The notes beneath the pieces were generated by a model. The model was not told where the DNA came from and did no database searches. It saw nothing but the letters and a program-made list of their open reading frames with translations. A stretch of DNA of 64,000 nt, taken from positions 3,472,001-3,536,000 of the forward strand of contig CM024181.1 in NCBI GenBank assembly GCA_013433145.1, read 5' to 3'. This DNA comes from Ascaris suum. Taxonomy: Eukaryota > Nematoda > Chromadorea > Rhabditida > Ascarididae. A program made the translations under genes and the position numbers. How positions within the stretch are numbered: position 1 is the first letter of the stretch; every line of letters starts with the position of its first letter. Below, one piece after another: positions 1 through 19,800 of this stretch.

Positions 1-63
1 CTCGCCATTCTTCAAGTTGCGTTATGCATTGCGCTGCAATGTCCACCATTCCACAATTCTATT

Positions 64-4779
<4,716 letters not shown>

Positions 4780-6641
4780 TAGCGAAACGTACATAGCAAA
4801 CAGATAAGTTAGCTGTTTGTTGATGATTACATGAAAACGGCCCACGAATGTAATATGACTTCAGCTGCACGCGTTCTGTGCCTAACAATATTTTGAAATG
4901 CTAATAAAGCAGAAAAGGCGATCCTTAAATAAATAACGCAACGAAATATTTCTCACTATTGCAAAATAAACGACTATCGAAATCGAAGAGATGATTTTCT
5001 TTCCAGTCAGCTATTTTCTTTCCGTTATATTGAATATGTTTCTGAAGCGTTAAAACGAAGAGAAATGATCAAAGACCATAAATTTGTTACCAATTCTAAG
5101 AAGCGTACAGCCAGTCAAACGTAGAATATGTACGTGGTGATTGGGTTATCTCGTACGACCTTGATTATCATGCAGTGCATAATCTTGGAGAGCGAGGAGG
5201 GGGATGGAGGGGGAAGTTTGCGCGGTAGGAGATTGAGCGAAGCGAAGTATGAGACCTCTCATCAGCATTTCAGAACACTGCCTGAGAGGTCTAGCAAAAT
5301 ACTCGTAAATTATTTTTTGAATTGTAGTCGTATGGGGGAAAGTTTAACCACACACCCGTTGGAAGAGCATCACAGTCGGTGAGTGAACTTGAATAATGTG
5401 TTTCTTGATAGGAACGAATAGTGACATGAAGTGGAACTGAACAAGAAGAACTTCAACTCTCTCTAAAGGGTAAAAGCATTATATTTTCTCTAACGACATC
5501 AACCATCATCATTCATCCAAAAATTTTTCAAAAATGAGCACACATTATCGTGTGTGCAATAAATGCGTACAACTGCCAACGAGAATCCTAGAGCGATGTT
5601 TCTATTTTAGTATCAGACGAACATAAATCTTTACACTATCATTTTTCTATTATTTTTAACTATTTATTCATCAGAAGAATATTCTCCACATTTCTTTATA
5701 TCTGAAAAATTATGGAAAAAATGTCACTATTCATGGAAATTCTCCAAAAAAAATAAAATCGATTCAACGAGAAATTAATGAATCATAAAATATGCAAGAA
5801 AATCGTTGCTAATATATTTAGCTCTTATTATTAGAAGATGTAAAGAGAAGTGAAGCAATATTTCCTCTCATTCTTATCAAATAATTTCGAAGATTTATCC
5901 CAACGTATTTATATAATCGCAGAAATTTCTTTAATTCTATCATTAGTGATTTCTCGAGTTGAAACCATATGAAATGGCGATGCTGCCACAATGAGTTTTG
6001 CAAATGGAAACGATTCCAATGCAATGTGTTGTGAATATTATACTTGAAACATATTGCGATTGCATAAAACATCTTTCAGTGACATTTCTGCGAAGTTTTT
6101 TCTTCTCTTTTGTAAAATCGCATTTACATGGCGCACTATGTTGATGTTGTCTAATTGCGTATATTCATCTCAAAATGTATTTAAGAATGTCTATCTATTG
6201 CTTATTTTCAACTCAGGAAGTACCGAACTCATGTATTTTAGTGTGTATAATTTACACCATATGGTGATATACTCATAACAACAGTCATATTTTATTCAAT
6301 GAATTCGAGATGAGTTTTACACAGCGTTATGCGCACATTTTACATTAAGTCGAGTAGCATTTCGTATTCGTTGAAGATTTATAGCAACGATTCTTTCAAT
6401 TAAAATATGACCCGTTATTTGATATATTTTTGTGCCCGTTGGAAATTTACAACACAACGATTGATGCGATCTATATGAATGTGAACAAACATGTACGACA
6501 TCCATTTCTTTGGAATTTCTTTCAATTTCTTGTGAATAGTAGATGTTATTTGATGATATGTTCATCTCACGATTAATACGTTTCATAATGCAAAAAATAG
6601 ATAAATTCGGTGAAAAATTTATTCGATATTTAATACCATTT

Positions 6642-6778
<137 letters not shown>

Positions 6779-7431
6779 GCAATTTACTTATGCTCTTCTA
6801 TGTACCGCTGCAGCAATAAGAGTGAAACTCTATGAATAACTAATAAGAATGGCATTGCGCTTAAAATTGGCCATAACCCTTCGAGCGTTTAAATTCAATA
6901 TTGAACGAGCATAACAAAAGCAAAGTAATGTATATTTATTCGCCAATAAACGCAACAACAATTGGATGATTAATTTCTCAATGCATTTGAATATGCAAAA
7001 AATGATAGTTCTTTTGCTGGTTCTTATTTTTGATTGTTCATCATAGAAACTATATTTTAAAAAAGCAAACAAAAAACGTTCCAGAATATACGAATATGCG
7101 TTTTGCATTTATCGGAACTATTTTGCGTATAAATATTTACATTTTGTTTTGAAATATTGCATAAAATAAAGAAGTTTAACAAAAATATAAGAGTAATTCT
7201 TCAACTCTGTTGACGTTAGGTAAGCAGTTTTGTTTCACTTGAAATGATGATCAACTCTTGCATATGAGTTACCGTAATTTGAAAGATCGTTACGTTTTTA
7301 CAGATGACATACTTTCAATCCGAAATAAGGAAAAATCGCAAAGACTAGAGATTAGCCATCGCTTCATATATTAGTTGATTTGAGCCTAAAAGTTTGTAAA
7401 ATGTAGCAAATAAGTGGGGGTGAGGGAGGGC

Positions 7432-7448
7432 GGGGGGGGGGGGGGGGG
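7432..7448. repeat. Poly-G run (17)
   Basis: Uninterrupted G17 at the end of a G/A-rich stretch starting about 7416. Poly-G runs are one of the few GC-rich elements of the flanking DNA. Confidence 0.98.
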
Positions 7449-8190
7449 AAGAGAAGAAGCAGGAAGATGGCGGCGGAAGATGGGACACCACATAATAATG
7501 TGCAACGGCTTCAAAGCGCAACGCTGAACGATATGCAAGCTCTGTGGATCATGAATTTTTGAGCATACCATGTCTCTATATTTGAACGTTATCACTTTTC
7601 ATCCAGATGTGCTTTTCTATTCTCTTAGAGCGAATAAAAGAAGTGAACATATGTGAGAAAGAAGGCCCTATTTCTTTGCAAAGGTGGAAGGGGAGGTGGT
7701 AAAGGCAACATGACTTAATTGATTCCAAACACAACACAGTTAGATGATCACTACAAAAAAGCGCAGCATGCGTTTTTCTAAGTGAGAAGAACGAGCATTA
7801 AAAAAGCGATTTGCACGTTCGAATGCGGGGATGTTGCGCCGCGACTGCTGCTTATACCTGGCGAAAACAGGTAGGCCAAAGTTGTCCACAATCCGCTTTT
7901 GAATACTATCCATTTAACAAAAACATTTTTATAAATCATCAATAAACAAATGATTACAATAGGCGCAATTATTGCCCACATGTTTTAGCTGATCCGACGG
8001 CTAGTACAGCCAAGATGTCCACAGATGTTCGGTTTTCTATGATCTGATCGGCGTAAAACGACCATCCGAGCGGTATAAGATGGGTGCATTTGTTTCACCC
8101 TTTGAATATAAATATAGCTCTTATGTCGTATAATAAGCTCATTAAATTTCCTAACTCTCTAGCTTCAGCGGTTTCGGACTTAAGATAACC

Positions 8191-8286
8191 GAAGAGGGAG
8201 AGAAAAAGAGAGAACAGGAGGAGAAAGAGAGAGGGGAAGATACAGAGAAAGGGCAGGAGAGAGAAAGAGCGAGGGACGGAAAGAGA
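8191..8286. repeat. Purine-rich (GA) block
   Basis: Almost only G and A on the + strand for 95 bases (GAGAGAAAAAGAGAGAA-like). The leucine/serine-rich - strand ORFs over it are composition artefacts. Confidence 0.85.
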
Positions 8287-8932
8287 CGTGCACATAGGTA
8301 TGCATAAATACAATATTGCCATGAAGTACTTTCGCGAAACAAATTTGCTAATTGCATACAAAAAGTGAACTTAAAGTTGAGCGTGAATAACTGAAAGCTG
8401 AAGTGATCAACAAGTATAGATAATTCATCGATTTTTTAAAAAATGCATTTTTCATTTTTTTTTTGTATTTTTCATTTCTTTTTCAAAATGCACTTTCCAT
8501 TTCTTTAAATGATAACTACTTTATACACGTCGTTTTGCTATCAGTCTTTAGTTTACTCTATAAGCTTTATGCTGAAAATTGAATGTGTTTGCAATTTATG
8601 CAACTTGCTCCACCTCGATTTACTATTTATCACTCATCAGATTGATCAATGATTAATAACCTCATTACTGAATTACTCAAAAATATACCTCAATGGCAGA
8701 AATGCGTAATCAATTCGAAACGGATGACAAGTAGAAACATATGAATGTGCAGAAACGACCAGAAATGAGTGTGAAAAAAAATGCAAAGCAATTTTTTTGC
8801 GTATTTCAATTTTTTATGGATAAGGAAAGAAATTTGACGATAAAAGTGCATAGTTGAAGATTATGCATATAATTAGACCATCCGAAGCAATGAGTGTGTC
8901 CCCTTTTGAGTCGTTATAAACGAATCACAAAT

Positions 8933-8953
8933 CCCTAAAGAAGCTCTTTAGGG
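8933..8953. repeat. 9-bp stem hairpin, 3-base loop
   Basis: CCCTAAAGA, loop AGC, TCTTTAGGG: a perfect inverted repeat in AT-rich DNA with no gene nearby. Function unknown. Confidence 0.95.
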
Positions 8954-9303
8954 TCTTCAACGCTCATACGATCGATTGAATGAAAATCCCTTGAATATGA
9001 TTTGTCATAATTTCCATTGTAACAACGCAAAATTCAAATTTATATGATTATTAAATTTTTTTCAAAGTTAATTCATAGAGTTATACAAACAAGATTTAAA
9101 TCAAAAACATAAAAATGCAATTCGGCTAATTTATCTTCCACACATGACATAACTGACTACGACAAAAATATGCGATTAAATGCAGTTTCCAATTATTTTA
9201 TACAATCTCACTTATAGCCTTGTAACTTCTACATTAAATAAGATTCGAATCAAAATTTGTTCGAATAGTCATAACTCTCAAGTGTTTAATTCGAAGTTAT
9301 GTA

Positions 9304-9371
9304 TAAAATAAAATAATAATTGTATAAAATAATAATAATAAAATAATAAAATAATAATAATAAAATAATTG
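9304..9371. repeat. (AAT)n-type low-complexity repeat
   Basis: Imperfect AATAATAAAAT repeats. Just beyond, AATCAAAATTTGTTCGAAT is repeated in tandem near 9414-9450 and also occurs once at about 9248-9266; GCCTAAGGAT occurs at 9375 and again at 9542. Confidence 0.85.
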
Positions 9372-9897
9372 GATGCCTAAGGATTGTATAAAATAATTGT
9401 ATAATAAAAATAATCAAAATTTGTTCGAATAATCAAAATTTGTTCGAATAGTCATAATAAAATTCCGCAGAAAAATACAACTTTATTAAAATAAAAGATA
9501 AAAATTACGCTACGATATATTGATGTAAACGATAGTATAATGCCTAAGGATGTGTAATGCTTTTTGCATGTAAACGGATGCTTATGCATAAATAAACAAC
9601 ATGCACACATAGGCAGACATAATTAAACTCATTTAATGGCTGGCAACAAGGATTAATCCACATAGAAGGTGAGCATATTTTGCGATGCATTTCGTATTTA
9701 CGAAAGCGTTGAAGCAACAACGCATTTTGAGCGACGCTCTAACTCTTTTACGCATTTCGAGTTATTCATAAATGAATAACTTTATAATGCTAAGCATTTT
9801 CATAAAAATTTTCAGGTATTTTTGTTCGAAAACATCGATTGGCAGAATTGCAATAACCGGCGTAGCTGATAAGGTTTAGCCGCTGGCGATGTATAAC

Positions 9898-9976
9898 GGG
9901 GAGGGGACGGAAAGCGAGCGAGGACGGGAAGAAGACAAGGAGAGGAGAGGGGTAGGGGGGATAGAGGTGAACGAGG
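9898..9976. repeat. Purine-rich block
   Basis: G/A-rich on the + strand, with several GGGG runs; not coding by any frame I checked. Confidence 0.75.
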
Positions 9977-10497
9977 CCTGATATGAAAATTAGCCGATGG
10001 GAGTGCGCTTTTAAAATCTTTATTGTAAGCGTTTTTCTCTCAAATTAACACTATGGAATGTTTCTATGAAAATTTTCCACATACTTGTAGCGTTGTTGGC
10101 GATGAAGTTGCAGAAGTCGTTTTCTTAGAGTCCACTTCCTGCAATGAGTAAATCGATTGTAAATTATTCGTGAAAACTATTACGTTTGACATCGAATTCT
10201 GATATTGTAGAAAAAGAAAGCCGTTTCAAAAGTTCATTAGAAAGTGATCCTTTTTCTTATACATAATTTCTACACTTATCAATTGAATTTTATTGCACCT
10301 ATTTAAGCAATATTCGCATTACTTTATTTCTATGATTGCAAATAAAGACGATGAAATGAAGCAATTGACCAAAGTGATAAGCTGATAGTAGTATTCCTAT
10401 AAACAAAGATAACGAAAACTACTGATAAGACAATTATTTGAATAGTTTGGTGAAGTTTATGGCTAGAAATATGAGAATTAGTCGGTCAGAGTTGCGT

Positions 10498-10682
<185 letters not shown>

Positions 10683-11392
10683 GGTGTAATTTATAGCTTA
10701 CGGCGATTGCTCAAACTCTACTCTTTACACATTCATAGTCTTTTCCCAGACCTATAGATTGCTATGTAATTTGAATATGCAAATCTTATTATATGACCAT
10801 CTCAAAAGTGGACAATCTAATTTATGGGTCAGGAACCTATTCAACTAGAGTGGCTGTCTGAGGTGACGTAATGCGCGTATTGCTTCGTTGCCTTCTGAAA
10901 AGTGATGTAATTGGTCGGTTCAAGGGGTGGATTATTGAGAACGCATATTAGCTAGCCAATCTGGCTTCGTTCTTATTGATTTCCTCCTTTATTTAGTCAT
11001 TTGGACATATCTAACACCAGCAAGTTCCTAAAAATGATGTCATCCAAAAATGACTCAAAAAAGACCATGATCGAAAAATTCTTAAGCAAAGAACTGTATA
11101 AAATATAGTTGCATATTTCGTAGTAATTAATTATGCACTATGAGTGAAAGAGAGAACCTTTCCGAAATCGTTATTTATTAAAAGTATATCATTCTTTAAG
11201 CAAATTTGGTGTGCGACGATCATTTCTCATCTTTATTGTTTTTAAAGCAAATCACATTCGTCAGTTATTCTCACTGAAGGAGATACCCAAGATTAGATCG
11301 ATGAACTGCTCTCTTGAGTGGATTTTACTCTTGAGCATTATGGATGAATGCAGATTTCAAAGCTCCGTTCATTCGATCTAATAAACAACGTT

Positions 11393-11408
11393 GTTCATTC
11401 GAATGAAC
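11393..11408. repeat. 16-bp perfect palindrome
   Basis: GTTCATTCGAATGAAC, centred on TTCGAA. A partial copy (GTTCATTCGA) lies at 11367-11376, in the same orientation. Confidence 0.95.
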
Positions 11409-14400
11409 TGCTTCTGCTTCCTCATATTCTTTCATAGTGCTGCTGCATCGAAATTAAATTCTTAGGAAGATCCACGTCCTTCCCCAGTTTCAGTAAACTC
11501 CTCGGATTAACGCTCAGTATTGAAATACACGGGTATTCTGCTGTTGCACAGATAGCTAGAGTATAGAAATATCACATGAAACACATAATCCATTCTTAGA
11601 ATACACTACAGATCCAGAGGCACATCCTGTGTAACAAAATAGAAGTATTTGACAAAGAAAAACAGAAATATTTCATGGTATTTTCATCATCTGAGATAGG
11701 TTTACTTTAAGAAGCAACATTTCTATTAACAGGAAGGTATTTCTTTCGTTTATAGTTGCAAAAATATTCTAAGAAAGAGGTGAATGATAGCAATGAATTA
11801 TGTGAACTTTATCGTTTAACGGAAGAAAGATAACAGAGGTCATAGATCAATTTGAAACTATCGTATTTTCATCATACCTTTCTTACGGTAGTTATTAACA
11901 TATAAGCAGAACCGAATGTCAAAACACTAGCATTAGCTCGCGTTGTTATACAACAATAAAACTATCTATATAGATCGCTCAAACAAGATTGACCTAAATT
12001 CACCATCGGATTATATGAGCGCATGGTAAATAATTATTCGCCCTGCAAGTTCGACAAGCGCTCACTCGAAATTATATTCAACATTTTCCAACTTAATAAT
12101 AGAATGTTGCAAGCGTATTTTCCATTGCAACAATATTAATATAAAATATTTACTGCAATATTAATAGCGCAAATATGAAATTATAAAACGAGATTTGATT
12201 CTTATGTCAATTTTTGTGATGTTACTATATGAAAAATTAATACAGCTATTGCTTAGTAAATTCAACTACTAACGATGAGCAATAAAATAAAACAAATAAA
12301 ATAAAATGAATAGTGCTAATAAATTTGACGGCAATATTAAACAACACCAATTAAAGCGTGCCAAAAGACGCATCAGGAGTGTTAGTGCTAATTTTTCGTT
12401 TAGAAGGGAAATTTCGCAATTATCAATGTAATCGTTGCAAAGTTGCTCTCAAATCGACAACAGCCCAGAACAGAAAAAAAAAAGATTTGCTTATCGGCAT
12501 AGCTGATATGGGCGGTGCTACGACGAGTATCGTATACTACTGATCACATGATCAATCTTAGAACTGTAACCACATCACTGGTCTTATACTGAGTTCTTCC
12601 ATGGTTGATGGATTGTGCATGCCATTTGTTGAAGTTGGTAGTAAAACAATAGAAAAGATCATACTCATACGCTTATGCAAATGCATGCAACACATATACA
12701 CAGAGAGAGACACACAAATACACACAGAGAAACACATATACAGGCGTATTAAAAAAATTTACAGAATAAACACAATGTTGCTAAATATGAATTTGATTAT
12801 GATCATCAAAGAAGTGTTTATCGACCACAATGGAATCACTCAAGAGGAAAAATAATCGCTCGTTTCGCTGTCCAATAAAAGTGACCACTTCAGGATAGTG
12901 ACCACAATGGAAAGAACACTTAGCTGAGATAAACTTTACATTTTATTAGTCGTTCGCTGATGGCTACCAAGCGATGGTACGACGCTGAGACGATATGGAT
13001 TTATTTTTTGAAACAAAAGCGACAGTATAGGATGGAAAATTTGCGCCTCACCTTTGAGTTTTGCATGACGAGCTATCAGGTAGTGTAATGAGTTATACCA
13101 ATCAGAAAACTTAGAACAAAATAGATTAGAAACGGAAAGATAAATTAGCCGGTATTCAAATATTTGGCATGCACATGACATTTTTATCTTTTCTTTTATC
13201 TCTTTATTTTTATTTTTCCTTTTTTCGTTCCATTTTCCTCAAATATAATACAGCAGTTTGGTACAGTAAGAGAAACTAAATAATTAGAAAGACTGAATAT
13301 GAACTGAATATTTCGGAAGAATTTTAGATGATTTAAAAGGCGACAATCAACGATTAAAAAAATGAAAGCGAATTTCTGGCCGAATAAACATGAGAGAAGT
13401 TTAGCGATGAGTATTGCTGAAATGAACAAGAGAAAATCACAAAATGAACACACAACAAAGGAATGGTGACGAGCAATTTCTAGAAGATTTGGGTCAATAA
13501 AGTTGGACACAAAAGATAACGCTCTCCTATTCACCTCTTCAATAATATGCTCACTCATTTATTCCCTATGGGAATTAAGGAGATAAAATTTGAGATATTT
13601 TATATTGCTATAAGAATTCGATAACTTCTTAACAATCCTCAAAAGAGACTTTATTATCCTATTGGAATCACATAACTGGAAGATTCCATAAAAGCGATTG
13701 TATTTAAAGTATTTCGGACAAACACTTATAGACCACAGCGATGAATTATCGTATAATCTTGCTCTCTGACCAGAGGAAACAAATGACCACAATGACCAGA
13801 AGAAAAAGTGACGCTAGTCATTGAGGATGAAGAAAAAAATGAAAACAAGTATAAGTTTCGAAAATGGGTCAATGAATAGACAGATGAGCCATTTTTATAA
13901 CCCACTCGCCAACATGATCGGCAAATTAATAATGCTTAACTAATTCAACTTCAACAGATTAGTTTCTACTGATCTGACAAAAAAACCCCTTTAAAATTGG
14001 CTAAATGGTAATATTTCAGTGGAATAAACTAAGAAATTGAAGAGTGTCATAGAGGATGGCGTATGCTTGAAGTCGAACGAGAAATCTCCATCGATAGAAT
14101 GCGATAATAATCGCAAATTTATTTGAGTAACCCAAATAACATTAAAATAGCGGAAGCGATGTCCGTGCGCATGAAAACAACATTCGAGATGGAAAATATT
14201 GATAGCATTCCAAAAATGCATTATCCATTTTCTTTTTGCATAATCAAACATCTATATATGCATAATAAATATGGTGAGAAATATTCACCTGCTTCATCAT
14301 CTATACTTATTTCTCTTATGATTGAAATGCAAATGTGCTAAACACGAAAATTATACTAGAAATCAATTATAGATTGAATTAAACGTATAATATTTATTCT

Positions 14401-16320
14401 TTTCCACTCATATCAGCAAAATTTTAATGAATTTTTTCTATATTACATAGTTTTTGCAACTATATTTTACTATTAAACACTCAATTATTGTTAACAATAC
14501 GAATAATATGCAAGAATTGCCCATACGTTATTGATCATATGACTATGATGGTGCTGTTAGATGAAGAAATAAACTTTTCATTGAAAAAATCACAACTACA
14601 TTTTTCTACGATTTTTAAAAAATTAGCTTATTAGTTTATGATGAAAACAATCACTGAAAGGTTTTTAGGAGACTATTAATAGTTACTACGTTCATCAATC
14701 TATTCGAATGTTGTGAAAATTTCAGAAAGAAATGCATAACTCATGAAATTATTGCTGTAATTTTGCATACGGACAAGTTCGTCTATGAGCGTTCGATAGA
14801 TGCGAACCTCATAAAATCGAAAGCTATAGACATTGACTGAAATGAGATGAATTAATCAAATATTCAAGAATATAGAATACAACATAATGTCTGCATTTCC
14901 TGAGAAATTCCCTCAAGCAATACGAAGTGGCTAGTGGAAGGTCAAATAGTACTTTAACTTGTCGTAACTCTGTGAATGGATGCCAAACTTTACTCACTAG
15001 TAAAGAGTTAGTAATTAGTAAGCAAATGGAGAAACATTTTATTGGATAATAATAAGATTATACAGTTACAAAACAATAAGAAAAATATGCAATATTAGTG
15101 ATATATTTCCCTCATTTCAAAGAAAATTTTTACTTCTTTAAAACATTTTTCCAAACCTTCAAAAAAAGGTATTTGAAACTGAACGAAAAAACCCACCAGT
15201 CTGATCAATGATGCAGTAATCTCAAAAAACATATACCTATCGTTTAAACGATACGACAGGTGAGCATTTACATAGAATCGAGGCCACTCTTAAAACGTTT
15301 ATGAAGCTAAGCGAATGACAATCATTGAAGATGAGTGCTCAAAGACGAGACCATTTGTGAACGTAATGCGGTCTTTTGCATTAAGCTCACTTCATCAAGC
15401 AATTTTAGAATTCATGAATAAATAGCAAATATGCAGTGTATAGGTTGATCTGCTGGTGAAACTGATATTCCATAAAACATTCTTTTTTTAGTGATAGTAA
15501 ATAAATGTAAGATTATCATAAAATCACTGTAAGATGCGCGCTATTTTCTGAAGCTTTCAAACGTTTCTAACTCTTTTGACAGCTCACTGATTAATTCGAA
15601 AAGTGCTATGAGTGATCTTCAGCGATATATGTTACATCATCAGATTTCACAGATTTCTTGTTATTGCTTTGCGGTTGCCAGGTAGAAACCACCTGGATCG
15701 CATCCTATATATAAGCCTAGGTACGAGGTTGCCATAATTTGTTCACAGAAACAAATTTGCAGATCGATCGGTTGATAAAGAAAGAGGAAATCATACAGCA
15801 ATTCATTAACTAGGAAATAATGAGGACGGATATTAAAAGCATTTTTAAATGTCAAAATTAATGTAGCCTTTAATTGGTGATAAGCAAAATATCACAGCAT
15901 CTAAAACGTAAATAATGAAGGATGAAGACATTTGTCTGCAAGACTTAGCCTAATGTGGGATAAATCTTATCAATTGATAATTTTCCAGGAAAACAGCTTA
16001 TTATCTCGTAGAAATAGACAACGCTAACAAGAAAATATCGCACAAAATAAAGTTATAATTTCTTTTTCTGAGATATCACTTGAAATGAGAGTAATTCACT
16101 ACACACATAACAACTTAACTGAGCAAATGATCTCATTGAATCGTTTAGCTTTCGTTAAAAATGGTCTTACATAAAATTTAACGACTTTGTTTTGATGAAC
16201 GCCGCCCAAGCAAACTGTGAACTCATCGCAAAGGCACCTTTGTATATAGTAAAATCGAATAGCACATGCAAGTATCATCCTTCCAGATGATAAAGACTAA
16301 GAAGATCAAGGCAAAAAACT

Positions 16321-16337
16321 CGGCTCTAAACGAGCCG
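16321..16337. repeat. GC-rich 6-bp stem hairpin
   Basis: CGGCTC, loop TAAAC, GAGCCG. No poly-T or gene next to it, so no terminator claim is made. Confidence 0.85.
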
Positions 16338-16515
16338 GTAAAAACACTCTGGGTCGATTTTCCTTTTTTGATTTTTATTAACTTATTCAAGTAACAGTAT
16401 TTCATGGCTTTTGCAGTTTTTCTCCATTGATCGGTTTATTCTTTCGTAAATAAGCTAACATAAACCAGTAATGAGCTATTCGTACTAATGCGTCAGATTG
16501 CATCCTATCGCGACA

Positions 16516-16562
16516 GCCCAGCCTTCCCTTCTCCTTCTCCCCCTCCCCTTCCTCCTTTTCAC
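16516..16562. repeat. Pyrimidine-rich block
   Basis: C/T only apart from a few bases (CCTTCCCTTCTCCTTCTCCC-like), the mirror composition of the purine blocks. Confidence 0.75.
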
Positions 16563-18282
16563 TGAAATTCCCTTTGCAATGTTTTAACCGATTATATCAT
16601 TTCATTGAAACATTTAAAACACATCGAATAGATGAAAATATTGCAGCCAGATATGTGTTACGTAAGGAATAAGATCATAAAACGGGACAAGTAATAGTGG
16701 ATGGCGAGTATTCGTGAAATGATGCACGGTCAATACGTAAACAATGTGTAGTGCTTGCGCAGCTGTTTAGCGGCGATCTATGCGAGCGATCTCTATACTC
16801 TTTAAAAATCGTTACTAATATTATATAGTAAAAGAAACTTATTGTATATATTTCTTTAACAATTGCACATACCGAGTTAATTAAGAAATGAAATTAAAAG
16901 GATTATTATGACAAGTTCAATTCCGTTATCTTCCCTATCGAAGTGGTTTATAATAAAAGATAAGGATAGTTCCTTCTACTTCCTCTTCGTGCCCCAAATT
17001 TCCGTTGTATTTCTCTGACGTCTGGAGGAAGCGACAAAATCACTGAGATTTTGAAAAGGTAAACTATAGCTGTGTTACAACATCCAATAAGGTTGTAAGA
17101 AGTGAACGCCTCAGGGATCGCTCGGCAATGGAGTGAAACAAACAGTTGGAGACGAGGAATCGAGCGGTAAAAAGAGGAGATGAGAATAGAGGAAAGAGAA
17201 ATCCCGAATATCAAAATGGGCCATAATAACAACTTTGCTGGACCTAAAACTCGCTACGAACTCAGTTGTCAATGAAATAAAAATGATAAGAGAGATGGAA
17301 AAAAGTAAACAAAAAGCAGAAATAAAGGAAATCCAACAGCTACTTCAACCGGATACTAATGTACGCGGATAGTAAAAATCCTAATTCGTTGTCGTAGGTG
17401 TGTGCCTATGTGAGCATCATAGCACAATCACAGCCAGGTTGTGCCATTGCATACTTAACCCGTTCGACCATTTTCCATCCCCACCCACTGATACAATGTA
17501 TAAATGCACAATGCGATTGCGAGTAACGAGCATCATAGCACAACTGATACAAAAAGCAATAGGTAATGCCAATAACTCCCTCCCTACCTGATACATTTTT
17601 GCATATAGAAGTATATTTCGTCTTATGAATGCAACCCATCTGGAGAGATGGCTTCTAGATCATTTTCGTTTAGAAATTCGAGAATCTCTCTCTCCCTTCC
17701 CCACCCTCCCTATGCAGCAAAAAAAAAAAAAACTTCGTTGAACACCCGCATTATCGCTATGCATTTCTACACAATAATATTTCCACTATTCCTAGAAATG
17801 TTTCAATTAAATTTAAATTGAATATATACCTGGATTACTCCAAAAGTAAAACATCAAATAATAGCTAAAAATATATCGATTAAAATATTTTAAAAAACTG
17901 TTGTCCAAAATTTATTGTAAAGTAAAATGATGAAATGCTTATTTGTAGAGTAACGTTTAAATTTGCTCAATCTTTGCAGTGACAACCATTCGATACCAAA
18001 GTTATGACATGCGCAGCTGAAAAACAAAGTTAATGGAAAGTAAATGAAGTTTAATATTAAAGCAAATTAGGACAATAAACTTGCCTGAACTATTGCTCGA
18101 ATTAATTAACTAGCCGCATGCTTTTTATCTATGCAAATATTAAAATTGCTGAATGCTTTAGCGCCATTTTCACCGGCTTGTGGCAGATGTTTATCGTAAA
18201 TTATTCCTTTCTTGTGCTTCATAATTGTTACGAATCCTAATTGTTACGAATCAATTGCCTGCTTAAAAGGGCAAATTTCGCG

Positions 18283-18356
18283 TAGGGGAAGGAAGGGATG
18301 AGGAAGGAGCGGTGGGAAGGTAATTACAGGGGTAAGGGGGAACCGTGGAGAGGTAG
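18283..18356. repeat. Purine-rich block
   Basis: Repeated GGAAGGA and AGGGG runs on the + strand with few pyrimidines; no gene seen. Confidence 0.7.
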
Positions 18357-19074
18357 CCACTTATAGAGAAGAAAGATAGCGGCTATCAATGGATAGATAA
18401 ATAAGGCATTTCCCTTGTTGAAATATTTCTATATTATTACAAAACAAGTCGTGAAGCCTGCTAGTTTAATTAGGATGATGTACACATTCCCCTTGCTTCA
18501 ACTTTTCCTCGTCATATTCAATGAAAAATAAACTATGCCTTAAAATTTAAAGGGAATCGATCATCCGTACAAATCTCCCATAAAGCATTCCATCTTCTCT
18601 AGCATGAATGATGAGAAGTGCGGCTTTTTTCGAAGTTGTTGGCTGAGTCGACGCTGACAATAACATAGGTTTCTCGACAACACAGCTTACCAGGAAATTC
18701 CTTTCGTAAGCTGAGCTTTGATGGTTCCCGAGTTGCATACGCGTCGAGAAAACAAAGCCGTTATGCGCTTTTACAAAGCGAGCTTGCAAGAGCTTTTAAA
18801 AACTATATTCGAAATGAACTGTCTTACCTCAATGCCAATCCCTCTTCTGGTCTGAACTTCCCTTCTTGATCGCCCTCCAAATGTCTCCTACCTATTCTCC
18901 CCTTACTCAGCCTATCATCAAACGAAGAAAACGGTATGTGGGAAGCCAATATCAGTGCAAATCGAACAAGTTGAATGTAATAGAAGGAGAGAGAGAGAGC
19001 GATCCTAGTTGATGTCTGAGCATTGCCATCGAAATGTGTTAATAAATCATGTAGGGACAATAAAGACTAAGACT

Positions 19075-19140
19075 TGAGGGGGATGAGAGGGGAGGGGGGG
19101 AATGAAGATAGAGAAATATAGAGAGAGAAAAGGGAGTGGG
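19075..19140. repeat. Purine-rich block
   Basis: Starts with G runs (GAGGGGAGGGGGGG) and grades into GAGAGAGA on the + strand. Confidence 0.75.
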
Positions 19141-19639
19141 ACTCTTTTCGATCCGGTTTGTATAGAAGGCAGGTTTCGATGTAAACGCATTGCATCGTGC
19201 ATCCGAATGCCCCATTCCGCTTTTCTTTAAGTGCGTAATTGCTTTGGTTGTATTAGAATCTGAGAAAACATTTTACATTCAACGGTATCAATATATGCAA
19301 AATTATATGCAACATTCATATATGCAAATTTCAACGCGACGTTTCCTTCAGCTTTCTCTGCATTATTGCATTCTCACTCTTGATTGCGCTTTTTTACGCC
19401 TACAACGGCAGATTGAACATCAAGCAGTTATGACGTTCTGATTCCACGATATCTTGATCAGTGTTGAACAGTGTTTTCGATTGAGGAACCCATGAACTAT
19501 AATAGATTCATCAGAGAAATAAAACAATATCAATTTTGAAACTATGGAAAAACTTACCGAAAAAAAAACAACAAAACTCAGAGGTAAGATTTTGAAGATT
19601 CACGGGAAATAAATACATTACAAAAGAAAATATACTGGA

Positions 19640-19800
19640 ATGTATGTTGAAATATTATCAAACTTACTGAAATATAATACCGAAATATTACTGAATAGAA
19701 AACATATTACTGAAATATATACTGAAATAGTACAGAAATTGTTGAAATGTCGTACTGAAATATTACTGAATACAAAATAGATTAGTGAAAAAATCTGCAT
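19640..19800. repeat. Degenerate ACTGAAATATT repeats
   Basis: Repeated TACTGAAATATTACTGAAT-like units, at least six loosely spaced copies. The 74-codon - strand frame across it is repetitive and not convincing as a gene. Confidence 0.7.

Noticed and set aside
1..63. Partial exon at the left edge
   Set aside because: Both strands can be read as an exon (+: LAILQVALCIALQ before a GTAAGC donor; -: NCGMVDIAAQCITQLEEW after TTACAATAG). With only about 60 bases visible I cannot choose.
8095..8361. Two overlapping - strand ORFs rich in Leu, Ser, Phe and Pro
   Set aside because: Translations of the complementary strand of a GA-rich block; residue bias follows from composition.
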